Shown one piece after another: positions 55,247 through 64,000 of a DNA stretch of 64,000 nt (position 1 is the stretch's first letter; the number at the start of each line of letters is the position of its first letter). The DNA is from Stomorhina lunata. Lineage: Eukaryota > Arthropoda > Insecta > Diptera > Rhiniidae. The notes under the pieces were generated by a model. It was not told the DNA's origin and did no database searches. It saw only the letters and a list, made by a program, of their open reading frames with translations. The translations under genes were made by a program, and so were the position numbers. Location of the stretch: positions 55,549,310 to 55,613,309 of the forward strand of contig OW121741.1 of the NCBI GenBank assembly GCA_933228675.1. Reading direction: 5' to 3'.

Positions 55247-57077
55247 TAGACCTTACAATAGGTAATGATAAAATCAGAGCATTAATCGACACCGGTTCAA
55301 CCACATCTCTACTTGACGAAAACATGTTACCACAATACAAAAGATTTTTACTAAAAGATCCTATTTCTTTCACATCTTTGAATGGTAGAACAATTATAAG
55401 TGAAGAAATTATTACTCATTTGCCAATAGAATTTTGTAGAAAAGCAACGATGTCCTGGAAGATGACGTCATTTAAAGGAAAATTTTTTAATGCTATTTTA
55501 GGACAAAATCTGTTGAGGCCTTTGGGTGCTATTATAAATATATGTAATGGTTTCTTGACTATAAATAACCAAAGAATTCAATTTTTGAAAATTTGTCCAT
55601 ATGAAGCAAATGAAATACATCAGTTAGAGGCTTTAAATATTGATAATTTAATTTTGTATAAGATATATAATGGTTTAAATAAAGAAGAAAAACTTGCATT
55701 AGATCATATTTTGAATTCATATAAGGAGTTAATTTTTATTGAAGGACAAAACTTAGACAATACTAATATCATTGAACATCAAATCAAAACCACTACAGAT
55801 AGACCAATTTATACACGAATGTATCGATATCCTCATATCCACGAAGAAGAAATTTGCAATCAAATTAAAGATATGTTGAAGCAAGGCATTATAACCGAGA
55901 GTAATTCTCCTTATAATAGTCCTTTGTGGATAGTTCCTAAAAAATAGATAATTCTGAACAAACAAAGTGGAGAATAGTTGTAGATTATCGGGGACTTAAC
56001 AACGTAACTATTGATGACAAATTTCCTATTCCCAACATTGAAAATATTTTGGACAAACTAGGAAGAGCACAATATTTCTCAATTATTGATTTAGCTAAAG
56101 GGTTTCACCAAATTCTTGTTAAAGAAGAAGACCGGTCGAAAACAGCATTTTCTACTCCATACGGACATTATGAGTTCGTAAGGATGCCGTTTGGGTTAAA
56201 GAATGCTCCGGCAACATTTCAGAGGCTGATCAATAGAGTACTTTATGACTTAATCAATAAAATCTGTGTTGTATATCTTGACGATATCTTAATTTTCTCA
56301 ACCAGTTTCCAAGAACATGTTTGCAATATAAAAAAAGTATTTGAAAGATTAAAAAAAGCTAACTTGAGAATTCAAATAAATAAGTGTAAATTCTTTGCAA
56401 AAGAAACATTGTACTTGGGTCACATTTTGTCATCTGAGGGAGTTAAACCTGATCCAACAAAAATTGACACAATTACAAAACTTAAATTACCGACAACTAT
56501 AAAAGGTATTAAATCGTTTCTTGGTATTACGGGCTATTACCGAAAATTTATTAGAGATTTTTCAAAAGTTGCGTATCCAATGATCAAATATTTAAAAAAA
56601 GGAATATCGTTGAATATAAATGATCCAAATTACATTAACTCCTTTGAGAAGTTAAAAAGAATAATTACTGAAACGCCAGTTCTAAGGTATCCTGATTTTT
56701 CGAAGCCTTTTCAACTTGTAACAGATGCCAGTTTAAATTCAGTAGGAGCAGTTTTACAACAAAATGGGCATCCTATATGTTTTGCTAGTAGAACCTTAAA
56801 TGAACACGAATGCAATTATTCAGCTACAGAAAAAGAGTTATTAGCAATCGTGCGGGCTACTAGTTATTTCAGACCTTATTTATATGGTGTAAAATTTGAA
56901 ATACTCTCTGATCACCAGCCATTAAAATGGTTGTTTGTGAAATCTCAAAGTAAGGAATTGAGTCCTCGACTTTATAGGTGGCTTATAAAATTAAGTGAAT
57001 TTAATTTAATAATAAATTACATAAAAGGAAAAGACAATCAAGTAGCTGATTTTTTAAGCCGTATAAATAATGATTAG
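55214..57077 (+). CDS. Gypsy-4 pol: protease, reverse transcriptase, RNase H (one frameshift)
   Basis: Protease with 'RALIDTGSTTSLLDE' (55290-55330). RT start 'EEEICNQIKDMLKQGIITES' and 'SPYNSPLWIVPKK' up to a stop at 55947, where one base is missing in an A run (55936-55941). From about 55950: 'WRIVVDYRGLNNVT', motif A 'FSIIDLAKGFHQI', 'RMPFGLKNAPATFQ', motif C 'CVVYLDDILIF', then RNase H 'LVTDASLNSVGAVL', 'SATEKELLAIV', 'EILSDHQPL' and 'NQVADFLSR'. All catalytic residues are present. The frame closes at 57077, where a 1-base shift leads to the spacer before integrase. Confidence 0.93.
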
Positions 57078-57483
57078 GACAAATTAATGTATTTAATAAT
57101 AATGAAGAAAATGACTCATTATATAATAATATAGATAATGATTGCAATGATACCATTCATTCTCAACCGGAGGATTTACATGATCATATTGGTATATTAG
57201 ACACAATAGTTAATAGGTTTAAAACTCAGATAATTTTAACTGACAACAAAACAAGGGAGTTCGAGATAAAAAATGGAAATAAAAAAGTTTATATTAGTTC
57301 ATTAGATTTAGAAAAGCATTTAGAAAATATTTTAGGTCGACACTTACAAAAAGGTAAAGTAGGAATATTTACTGAATTAGATGATCATAAATACAACATT
57401 TTACAGAAAAAAATTATCAGTTTATATAATGGAAATAGTTTTGTATAAATAAATTTGTAAGATGTTCGTATCTTGCTCGGGAA
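57078..57483 (+). pseudogene. Gypsy-4 RNase H to integrase spacer
   Basis: Asn/Asp-rich linker ('NVFNNNEEND', 'NDCNDTIHSQPEDLHDHIG', 'KVYISSLDLEKHLENIL') in the frame shifted by one base from RNase H; a second 1-base shift near 57445 leads to the integrase frame. Confidence 0.75.
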
Positions 57484-58404
57484 ATGTCATCTGAAGATGA
57501 AACTTTCAAGCAAATTGATTATTATCACAAACGTGAAACAGGACATTCTGGAATAAATGAAAATTACCAAAGTTTGAAAAAACGCATTTATTTTCCCAAT
57601 TTGAAAATTTTAATTCAAAAATATATAAATAATTGCGATATTTGCAATAGAGTAAAATTTGACAGAAATCCTGTTAGGGAAAAATTTCAGCTTACAGAAA
57701 CTCCAACTGATATAAACCAAATTATTCATATGGATATATACACAAATTCAAAATCAATTTTTTTAACTTTTATCGATCGTTTTTCCAAATTTGCCACAGC
57801 ATATTATTTGGAAGACCGAACTTATCAAACTATAATTGAAATTCTTATGTTATATAAATCTCAAAAAGGATATTTTAGTAAATTGGTAACTGATAATGAG
57901 TTCAAAAGTGTTAATATTAAGGAATTCTTACGAAATGAAAATATTGATCTTCATTTAGTTAAACCCAATAGCCACACAGGGAATGGAGATATAGAGAGGT
58001 TACATAGCACAATTAGTGAAAAGATAAGAACATTAACCGTTGTTCAACCTAATATGAGTATTAAAGAAAAAATTAGTAAATCAGTAGAATTTTACAATAA
58101 TAGTTTTCATTCTGTTATAAAAGAATCTCCTATTAATGTTGAGTATGGTAAATGTGATAAAAGTAAAATACATCAGATTATAGTATCACAAAAACAAAAT
58201 TATATAAATAAAAGAAATGAAAATAGAGAAGTGTATCAGGAAAATAGAAGCAAAGGTTATATAAAAAATTACAAAGCTTTAAGACACAAAGAGCAGCCAA
58301 AATTAAGAGAAAGTACTCTAGAGAATATTCATAGTTCAAATATAAAAAGACCTACAAAATATAATGGAATCATAAATATTAGACAACTTAATAATGTCAA
58401 TTGA
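57484..58404 (+). CDS. Gypsy-4 integrase
   Basis: 306-codon open frame; the true polypeptide would continue from pol rather than start at this ATG. HHCC zinc finger 'HKRETGHSG' and 'CDICNRVK' (57525-57660). Catalytic residues: Asp in 'IIHMDIYTNS' (about 57730), Asp in 'KLVTDNEFKS' (about 57895) and Glu in 'GNGDIERLHS' (about 57995), the DDE triad. C-terminal part is Lys/Asn-rich and ends at 58404. No chromodomain seen. Inserts element DNA into the genome. Confidence 0.93.
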   Translation: MSSEDETFKQIDYYHKRETGHSGINENYQSLKKRIYFPNLKILIQKYINNCDICNRVKFDRNPVREKFQLTETPTDINQIIHMDIYTNSKSIFLTFIDRFSKFATAYYLEDRTYQTIIEILMLYKSQKGYFSKLVTDNEFKSVNIKEFLRNENIDLHLVKPNSHTGNGDIERLHSTISEKIRTLTVVQPNMSIKEKISKSVEFYNNSFHSVIKESPINVEYGKCDKSKIHQIIVSQKQNYINKRNENREVYQENRSKGYIKNYKALRHKEQPKLRESTLENIHSSNIKRPTKYNGIINIRQLNNVN

Positions 58405-58659
58405 CTTAAGTACTTTTGCATCTCTTAAAAAGTTAAAATTTTTATAATTCAAAATATAAAGATAATTATTCCAATTATATTTATGTGTATAAGATTAATT
58501 AAAAATATGTAATAACAATGATCTAAATTTTGTACATATAAAAAAAAAAAAACTTAATGAAAAAATTTTGTATAAATAGTTTAAGAATTAGTTTTAACTT
58601 TATGATATTAATAATATTATATTAAGGACTCAGGAGTGTCCTTTATTTAAGGAGGGGGT
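58405..58659. other. Gypsy-4 3' untranslated region and polypurine tract
   Basis: AT-rich, no env frame. Ends with 'aaggagggggt' (58649-58659), the plus-strand primer. The absence of env fits a non-enveloped Gypsy-group element. Confidence 0.8.
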
Positions 58660-58893
58660 AGTTACGATAGTAACTCTTTTTACATATCAATTATCTCTTT
58701 TATAATCTCTTAAATAATATTTTAATATCTTCATTATTGTTTTTGTATTTAAAAGTAATATTAGGTTTTTCTTTGGTGATCTATCATAAATTCTTTTTCA
58801 TGAGTTCAGTCATTTGTAAGAACTCGTTTTAAAAACAATAAATAAATTTTATTAAAATAAAATTTTGTGTTGTAATTTTTAAATTACATTACT
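58660..58893 (+). repeat. Gypsy-4 3' LTR
   Basis: 234 bp, reads the same as 53421-53654. Followed by CGCG, the target duplication, which matches 53417-53420. Confidence 0.95.
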
Positions 58894-58897
58894 CGCG

Positions 58898-59739
58898 TTA
58901 CTCAGACATAGCGTTGCCAGATTTTTGTTATGTAAAACTCTGAAGTTAGCGGAACGATTTAGATCAAAGCGTTAACAATTATTGTTTTGTCAATGTATAC
59001 AAGCATTAGAATTATAGGGTATAAACTCTTAGTTTTAGATACATACGTAAAATATATAGCTTTTGGATGGATGGATATCAGCTTTGTCGGAAAAGTTATT
59101 GAAGATTTACTTATGAATCTGAAGTTACTTAATTAAGATGAATACTGAATGTGTGGAACGTTTTGCTCTAGTTCCTTGTGCAATTATAATGTGATATAAT
59201 TCATCAGTATTAAAGTGATTCCCGGTTGGGGTTATATGGGAGATTCCACTAAATGTGAAGCGAGTTCGCCCATTTTAAATACCGAACTTTTCAAGAGATC
59301 AGAAATACTTTTGTCAAATGAATAACGATATTGCACAACGTCTTTATTCTAAATGCCGTCATCGTATCTATTATAATTTGCTATTTATTAGCTACTAAGA
59401 GATTGCCTTAGGCGAAGTTATACGGGAGCAATTGTCAAACGTGAACGGATTTCTCCCAATTGCACTTAAAAAATTTAAATTTTCGTTGATATGTGAGATA
59501 CATACATACATATGTAGGTTTTTAACGGACTAGGAAGATTACCTATAATTTAATCTCTAATATTATCATAATGTTTAAAAGTCAAACACAAAATTAAGAT
59601 AAATGCGGTGTGTCTGTCTGCTAATTATGCATTTTACATAAAATCATTGTCGATCGAAACACCTCAAATATCGCTTAAACGCTAAATTATATCTTCCACA
59701 AATTACCGAATGCAAAAGAATTTAGGTAATCCCCTGCGA
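58898..59739. other. Non-coding stretch after Gypsy-4
   Basis: AT-rich. At 58935-58990 it contains a diverged minus-orientation copy of the 'agcggaccgatttggatc' repeat seen at 26733 (here 'agcggaacgatttagatc'). No gene. Confidence 0.4.
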
Positions 59740-60366
59740 AGAACGCTATTAAATTTTATCAAAATAAACATCTGAGATATCGACTAAATAGGAGCTCCAA
59801 AAACTTGACTACAACAGACAAACGGACGGACATACAGGTAGACAGACAGACAAACAGACGGACGGTACAATTTGAATGGTATTCCCTATCAAATTTGTGG
59901 AGTTTATATATCAGATCCTCCCACAAATTACGCTGTCAAATTTCATCACAATCGGTCCACAAACACCTGAAATATCGCTGAAACACTACTTACAATTTCA
60001 TAGACACGTACTTTCGGCAATTTGCTATACATCAAAATTAGTGTTTTGGCGATATCTCAGTTGTTTATGGACCGCTTTTGATAAATAATAATAACGTGCT
60101 TGGCGGGGAATTTCTTTAAATCTGATATAAAATTTATGTATGTCCGTGTTCCAGGAGGATGGTTTTTCCTATTGCTGTATTTCATTTTTTTAACAAACTT
60201 TCTCTAATACGTACTTTGGGCAATTTGCGTTATATCAAATTTAGTGTTTTGGGGATATCTCAGTTATTTATGGACCGACCTGATAAGATTTTACAGAGTG
60301 CTTTAGGGAACCATTTCCTAAAACCTGATATATAATATATTATCACTAGTACACCAGGAGTATCTT
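59740..60366 (-). mobile_element. DINE-1/Helentron-like repeat, reverse orientation
   Basis: The 'gacagacagacaaacagacggacgg' block (59832-59866, given here in part) is the reverse of the 'gtctgtctgtccgtctgtc' block at 49320, followed by 'tatatcagatcctcccacaaattacgctg' type words and repeated 'gatatctcagttgtttatggaccg' (60050, 60255), both typical for this repeat. The frame at 59876-60088 is not a gene. Confidence 0.5.
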
Positions 60367-60369
60367 TTT

Positions 60370-61500
60370 GTACCCTTCACCAATAGGTGAAAGGGTATTC
60401 ATTTTTTTATACCCTTCACCAATAGGTGAAAGTGTATTATAAGTTTGTCATTCAGTTTGTAATTTTTTCATTATCCGTCTTAGACCTCATATAAAATTAT
60501 ACCGATCGGCTCAGAATCTACAGGAGAGTCGATTTAGCCATGTCCGTCTGTCTGTTGAAATCAAGTTTGTGGAGCTAATAGTGGGTGTACCCAGACGAAT
60601 TATACACCAGATTTTAGGAAATTTCCCTACGCAGCACGCTATTGAATTTGATTAAAATCGTAAACACCCGAGATATCGCTAAAATACTAAACTGCGATGA
60701 CGAATTTTTAATTTTTTTTTTAAATGCAATTTTAAAAGAAGTGTGTTGCGTTAAATGATTTCCTAAAATTTGATATACAGTTCAAAAAACTTAAAAAAAC
60801 ACAGTTTTTTGACGAAATTTATTTATTTATTTTTTTTTTGAAATTGAATTTATTTATTTTTTTTTTTTTTTAATTTTGGCGATATCTCTGGTGTTTATAG
60901 GTTTTGATGAAATTCATTAGTGTGTTGCGTTGAATGATTTCATAAAATTTAATATACAGCTCAAAAAAGTTTTGTGTATTTTTACACAGTTTTTTTAATT
61001 TTTGTTTTTTTAATTCGGTAATTTTCAGACATCGAATTTAGAGTTTTAGCAATATCTCAGATTGTAATGTGCCTATTTTGATTTTTTGAGGATTTTCTAA
61101 GATCTGATATATAATTCATGTCTTTATAATATCCGCAAATTGTGGAAATTAAAACAAAAATACGGTTTCTATAAAAATTAAAAAAATACAATTTAAAAGA
61201 AAATAAAAAAATTTAATTTAGCATCGAATTTCGAGTTTTGGCTATATCTCAAGCAGAAGTATATGCTGCAATTTAATAGTGTACTTCGTAGAACACTATT
61301 AACATACATATAATATCTATACGTATAAGTTTTTTTTGAGGATTTTCTAAGATCTGATATATAATTCATGTCTTCATAATATCAGCAAATTGTGGAAATT
61401 TAAACAAAAATACGGTTTTTATAAAAATTAAAAAAATACAATTTAAAAGAACATAAAAAAAATTAATTTAGCATTGAATTTCGAGTTTGTCATCTAGAAG
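60370..61500 (+). mobile_element. DINE-1/Helentron-like repeat, tandem starts
   Basis: The start motif 'acccttcaccaataggtgaaag' occurs twice in tandem (60372 and 60410), followed by 'gagagtcgatttagccatgtccgtctgtctg' in pieces as in DINE-1. Downstream are repeated blocks such as 'gaggattttctaagatctgatatataattcatgtct' (61087 and 61337, a pair about 250 bp apart), showing an internal tandem duplication. Non-coding. Confidence 0.6.
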
Positions 61501-62029
61501 CTTATCAAACTTGATTTCAGCATACCGAAATATGCCTTAAATAAGTGACTTTTGAACATTATGATGGCCTTTATTCATATCTTACGTAAGTGTTGATGCC
61601 AAAAGTCTAATCTAAATAGGTCCGCTAAATATTTTTATTAAAGCAACAATTTAATCGGTCCTTTTACTTTAAAGATATATGCATTAAAATTTTCTGGAAT
61701 TGTTTGTACGAGTATTTCAATCTACCTCCAAAATGTTTTGTACCCAATATAAAACAAGGTTATTCACTAAGTAAAGTACTATTCATAGATCGCCCAAAAA
61801 TTAAATGTACATACATTTAAAAGCTGTGTTTATTATCGAGATTTGAAACTCAGATCAGAAAATCAATATTCATTTATGTATTTGTATTTTTATAGGACTC
61901 ACCTAAATCAGTCTTCAGAAACATACATACTTGTAATTGATCAAAAACTCTTTCATTTCTGTACTTTACTTTTGTAACACCATTGCTGAGGGGTATTTTA
62001 GGTTCGGCATGGCCAAATACAGCACTCTT
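61501..62029. other. Non-coding stretch
   Basis: Contains a plus copy of the 'tctaatctaaataggtccgct' repeat (61600-61625), related to the one at 25810. No gene; the minus frame at 61874-62068 overlaps the Jockey start and has no domain. Confidence 0.4.
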
Positions 62030-62830
62030 ACTTGTTAATGCTACTTTAAGCTTGAAATATTTTCCCACAGATTGGAAGGTTTCTTAAATAACCATGATTC
62101 CTAAGCCCGGAAAAGATCATGGAAAAGTAGAGTCGTATAGATCTTTTAGCTTACTATCCAATATGTCTAATCTCTTTGAAAAACTAATGGTGACCGAAAT
62201 AACGCAGTTCGGTTTTAGAAGAAAACATAGTACAATCGAACAAATTCGTCGAATCGTTACCGCAATACGAGCGGCTTTTGAAGAAAAAAAATACGGCTCT
62301 GGTCTTTTCATTGATGTTTCCCAGGCATTTGATAAAGTGTGGCATGACGGTTTAATTCATAAAATGAAAAAAATTTTCCCCGAAAATATATATGTTTCTA
62401 GATAGCTATCTGACCAAACGCAAGCTTATACTTAAAGAAGGAGATTTCTTAAGCACGCCACGAACTATAAAAACCGACGTACCCCAAGGTAGTATATTAG
62501 GTCCAATCTTATATGTAATGTACACCTCTGTTATGCCCACAAATATAAATACAATAACATTCACATTTGCAGATGATACTGCCATTTTGATAACCCTTTA
62601 GAATCATTGCGGCGTCTACAGAACCGTATATCTCATTTAGAAGAATGGCTGAAATAGTGGAAAATTAAAGTAAATGAACAAAAGTGCGTTCACATCACCT
62701 TCATTCTAGGGAGGAAAAAGTGTCCTCTAGTTAAAATAACCAATTTTTTCCCCAACAAACAGAAGTGAAATTCCTTGGAATTCACTTGGAAAGATGGTAT
62801 AAGTGAAAAATTCATATCATTGTCAGTTCA
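62030..62830 (+). pseudogene. Jockey-type LINE ORF2 fragment (copy 2)
   Basis: Same family as 1-1140, opposite orientation. Reads 'MIPKPGKDHGKVESYRSFSLL', 'QFGFRRKHSTIEQIRR', motif A 'GLFIDVSQAFDKVWHDGLI' (about 62305-62360), 'DVPQGSILGPILYVM' and motif C 'TFTFADDTAILI' (about 62560-62595). About 13 residues before 'FGFRR' are deleted relative to copy 1, and frames break at 62405 and 62601. It ends near 62830 beside the Gypsy-5 fragment; no poly-A tail assigned. Confidence 0.85.
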
Positions 62831-62889
62831 TTAGAAAATGAAGATTGACAAAAAAAAATGTGTTGATAATAGGCTCTCTGATGCGTTTT

Positions 62890-63610
62890 GAACACCTACT
62901 TAGGTACTCTTCCAGCGTACGGTTAAACCTTTCAACCATAACATCAGACTGTGGATGAGAGGGCTAGTTCGCGTTTTAATTATATCATGCAACTCACATA
63001 TTTCCCTAAACTCCGCGGACTTAAAATGTCTGCCTTGATCTGAGTGAAACTCTAGTGGAGCTCCATAGCGGCATATCCAGTTGTTTACAAAGACGTCTAT
63101 CACTATTTTAGCTTCTTGATTGGGTATTGCTTGTATCGATGTCGAGAAGGAATTTCTCTCCGGCCACAGGATACGCCAATATTGGTGCCGAGCAGAGTAA
63201 TGCTTTTAACCTCTTAAATGCTTGCTCCTGCTCCGCACATTAATAAAATGGTAGAGACTTTTTAGTAAGCTCATGTAAACTTGCCGCAACGCTACGCGTT
63301 CAATGACTTCTTCCAAAATTTTCAAATGTTCATCAAAGGTTTTTCCCATGATGGTAATATCGTTCGGTTTCTGGACTCTGCTTAGAAGTTCTAGACAATA
63401 AATTTCCTTTTTGTGTTTGCCACCGTACTTAGGCTGAAGGGCAGACAAGATGTGTTCAAAGTTCTTTCTACTGCATAACGGCACACTTTTGAGTACTTCT
63501 GCTGCATTGCCTTTTAGAAGCAAAATTAGTTATAGAGCTTTCTTATCGTAGTCCCATAAATTTCTATAGGCGACTGTTTCAAACTGTAAGTTTCTCGTTG
63601 CTGATTCTCA
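62890..63610 (-). pseudogene. Gypsy-5 scrambled fragment: gag, RT piece and integrase
   Basis: Minus strand. 63610-63350: gag with 'LLLKGNAAEVLKSVPLCSR' and 'HILSALQPKYGGKHKKEIY', a 412/mdg1-like capsid. Directly fused at about 63350 to an RT tail piece 'GKTFDEHLKILEEVIERV', then after a short unclear stretch to integrase core 'NNWICRYGAPLEFHSDQGRHF' (63085-63015), with the second Asp and, in a shifted frame, the downstream part. Gag and the RT piece share one frame, so protease, most of RT and RNase H were removed in frame. Confidence 0.78.
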
Positions 63611-64000
63611 CTTCTGACACCAGGAATTCTTTTTGCAAACAACCGAAAACAAAATTAAAACACTTTATGTCGTTTTACAAGTTATCGTTTTATTAACTTT
63701 TAGAAATCACATTAGTTAGAAGAATCACTAATGTGATTTCTAGTGCGAACGTTTTGAAGGCAGACGGGTTCGTCTGAAATTGAGTTCTTATAAAGTATTC
63801 GTCTAGCTTACATTATGTTACGTTGTGCTTTTTCTCTTTCCAAATTGCTTGGCTGCCAATATTTATATCTCAATTCAAAAGCTTTTTCATTTTTCCATAC
63901 AAAATTTTTAATTAAAAATGAAAAAGGTAACAATTTATTTTTTATGTCAAAAAAATAACTCAAAATGTAAAATTTTTTTTGTAGTATTTTAGAAATTGTT
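63611..64000. other. Gypsy-5 upstream region with a 16-bp perfect hairpin
   Basis: Should hold the Gypsy-5 gag start, leader and 5' LTR on the minus strand; no LTR ends could be set. A perfect 16-bp inverted repeat TAGAAATCACATTAGT / ACTAATGTGATTTCTA with a 10-base loop lies at 63701-63742. The last 100 bp are AT-rich. Confidence 0.4.

Larger units (their letters stand above)
53421..58893 (+). mobile_element. Full-length Gypsy-group LTR retrotransposon (Gypsy-4)
   Basis: 5,473 bp with two 234-bp LTRs that I read as identical, a 4-bp duplication CGCG on both sides (53417-53420, 58894-58897), AGT...ACT LTR ends, a primer-binding site GGCGCAGTCG directly after the 5' LTR and a polypurine tract (aaggaggggg) before the 3' LTR. 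Gag, protease, RT, RNase H and integrase follow in order; no env frame lies between integrase and the 3' LTR. AGT/ACT ends and this primer site are typical of the 17.6/297-type Gypsy group. Youngest-looking insertion in the window. Confidence 0.95.

Noticed and set aside
58405..58659. env gene in Gypsy-4
   Set aside because: Only 255 AT-rich bases separate integrase and the 3' LTR; there is no room or frame for an envelope.
1..64000. Conserved single-copy host gene
   Set aside because: All convincing coding regions belong to transposable elements; no exon of a recognisable host protein was found on either strand.

Overview
This window looks like nuclear DNA from a fly or a close insect relative. 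It is AT-rich and packed with insect transposon families: Jockey, CR1-like, RTE, Penelope, Gypsy, BEL/Pao, mariner, hAT, piggyBac, CACTA-type and Transib elements, plus DINE-1/Helentron-like repeats with the 'taggtgaa' and 'gtctgtctgtc' signatures. I see no single-copy host gene, rRNA or tRNA and no bacterial feature. The two best preserved transposase genes can be read through short introns of 57-67 bp, as in insects. I read the window as transposon-dense, heterochromatin-like sequence.

Layout. 1-2105: a Jockey reverse transcriptase fragment (minus) abutting a 24-bp minisatellite. 2559-6571: a CR1-like LINE carrying a 1.05-kb inverted-repeat element that itself holds an RTE fragment. 6550-12941: a Jockey endonuclease scrap, then a minus-strand Gypsy element split by a mariner, which is split by a Transib-like element, which is split by a piggyBac-type MITE. 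13150-22985: a decayed BEL/Pao element split by a palindromic Transib-like element (itself hit by a hAT) and by a TTAA-flanked piggyBac-type element. 23963-25191: a second mariner of the same family. 25543-28650: an inverted repeat with a primer-binding-site-like motif, then AT-rich DNA. 28657-31825: a nearly intact CACTA-like transposon. 31829-35545: a CR1-like LINE with a PHD-finger ORF1 (minus). 36336-42536: two hAT-type non-autonomous elements with a Gypsy fragment between them. 43145-44165: remnants of another Gypsy. 44410-49240: a Jockey ORF1 split by a head-to-head Penelope element and fused to the same 24-bp minisatellite. 50253-53168: a near-complete Transib, the transposon relative of RAG1. 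53421-58893: a full-length Gypsy-group LTR element whose two LTRs I read as identical. 59740-61500: DINE-like repeats. 62030-63600: a second copy of the first Jockey, then a scrambled Gypsy.

The strongest signals are the autonomous-size Transib plus two smaller Transib-like insertions, all with CAC-type ends and 5-bp target duplications; the CACTA-like element, which ties an intron-bearing transposase gene to explicit termini; and the minisatellite shared by two Jockey remnants. Several otherwise good genes are broken only at A/T homopolymers, so some breaks could be assembly errors. All coordinates and comparisons were made by eye; no alignment or database search was run.
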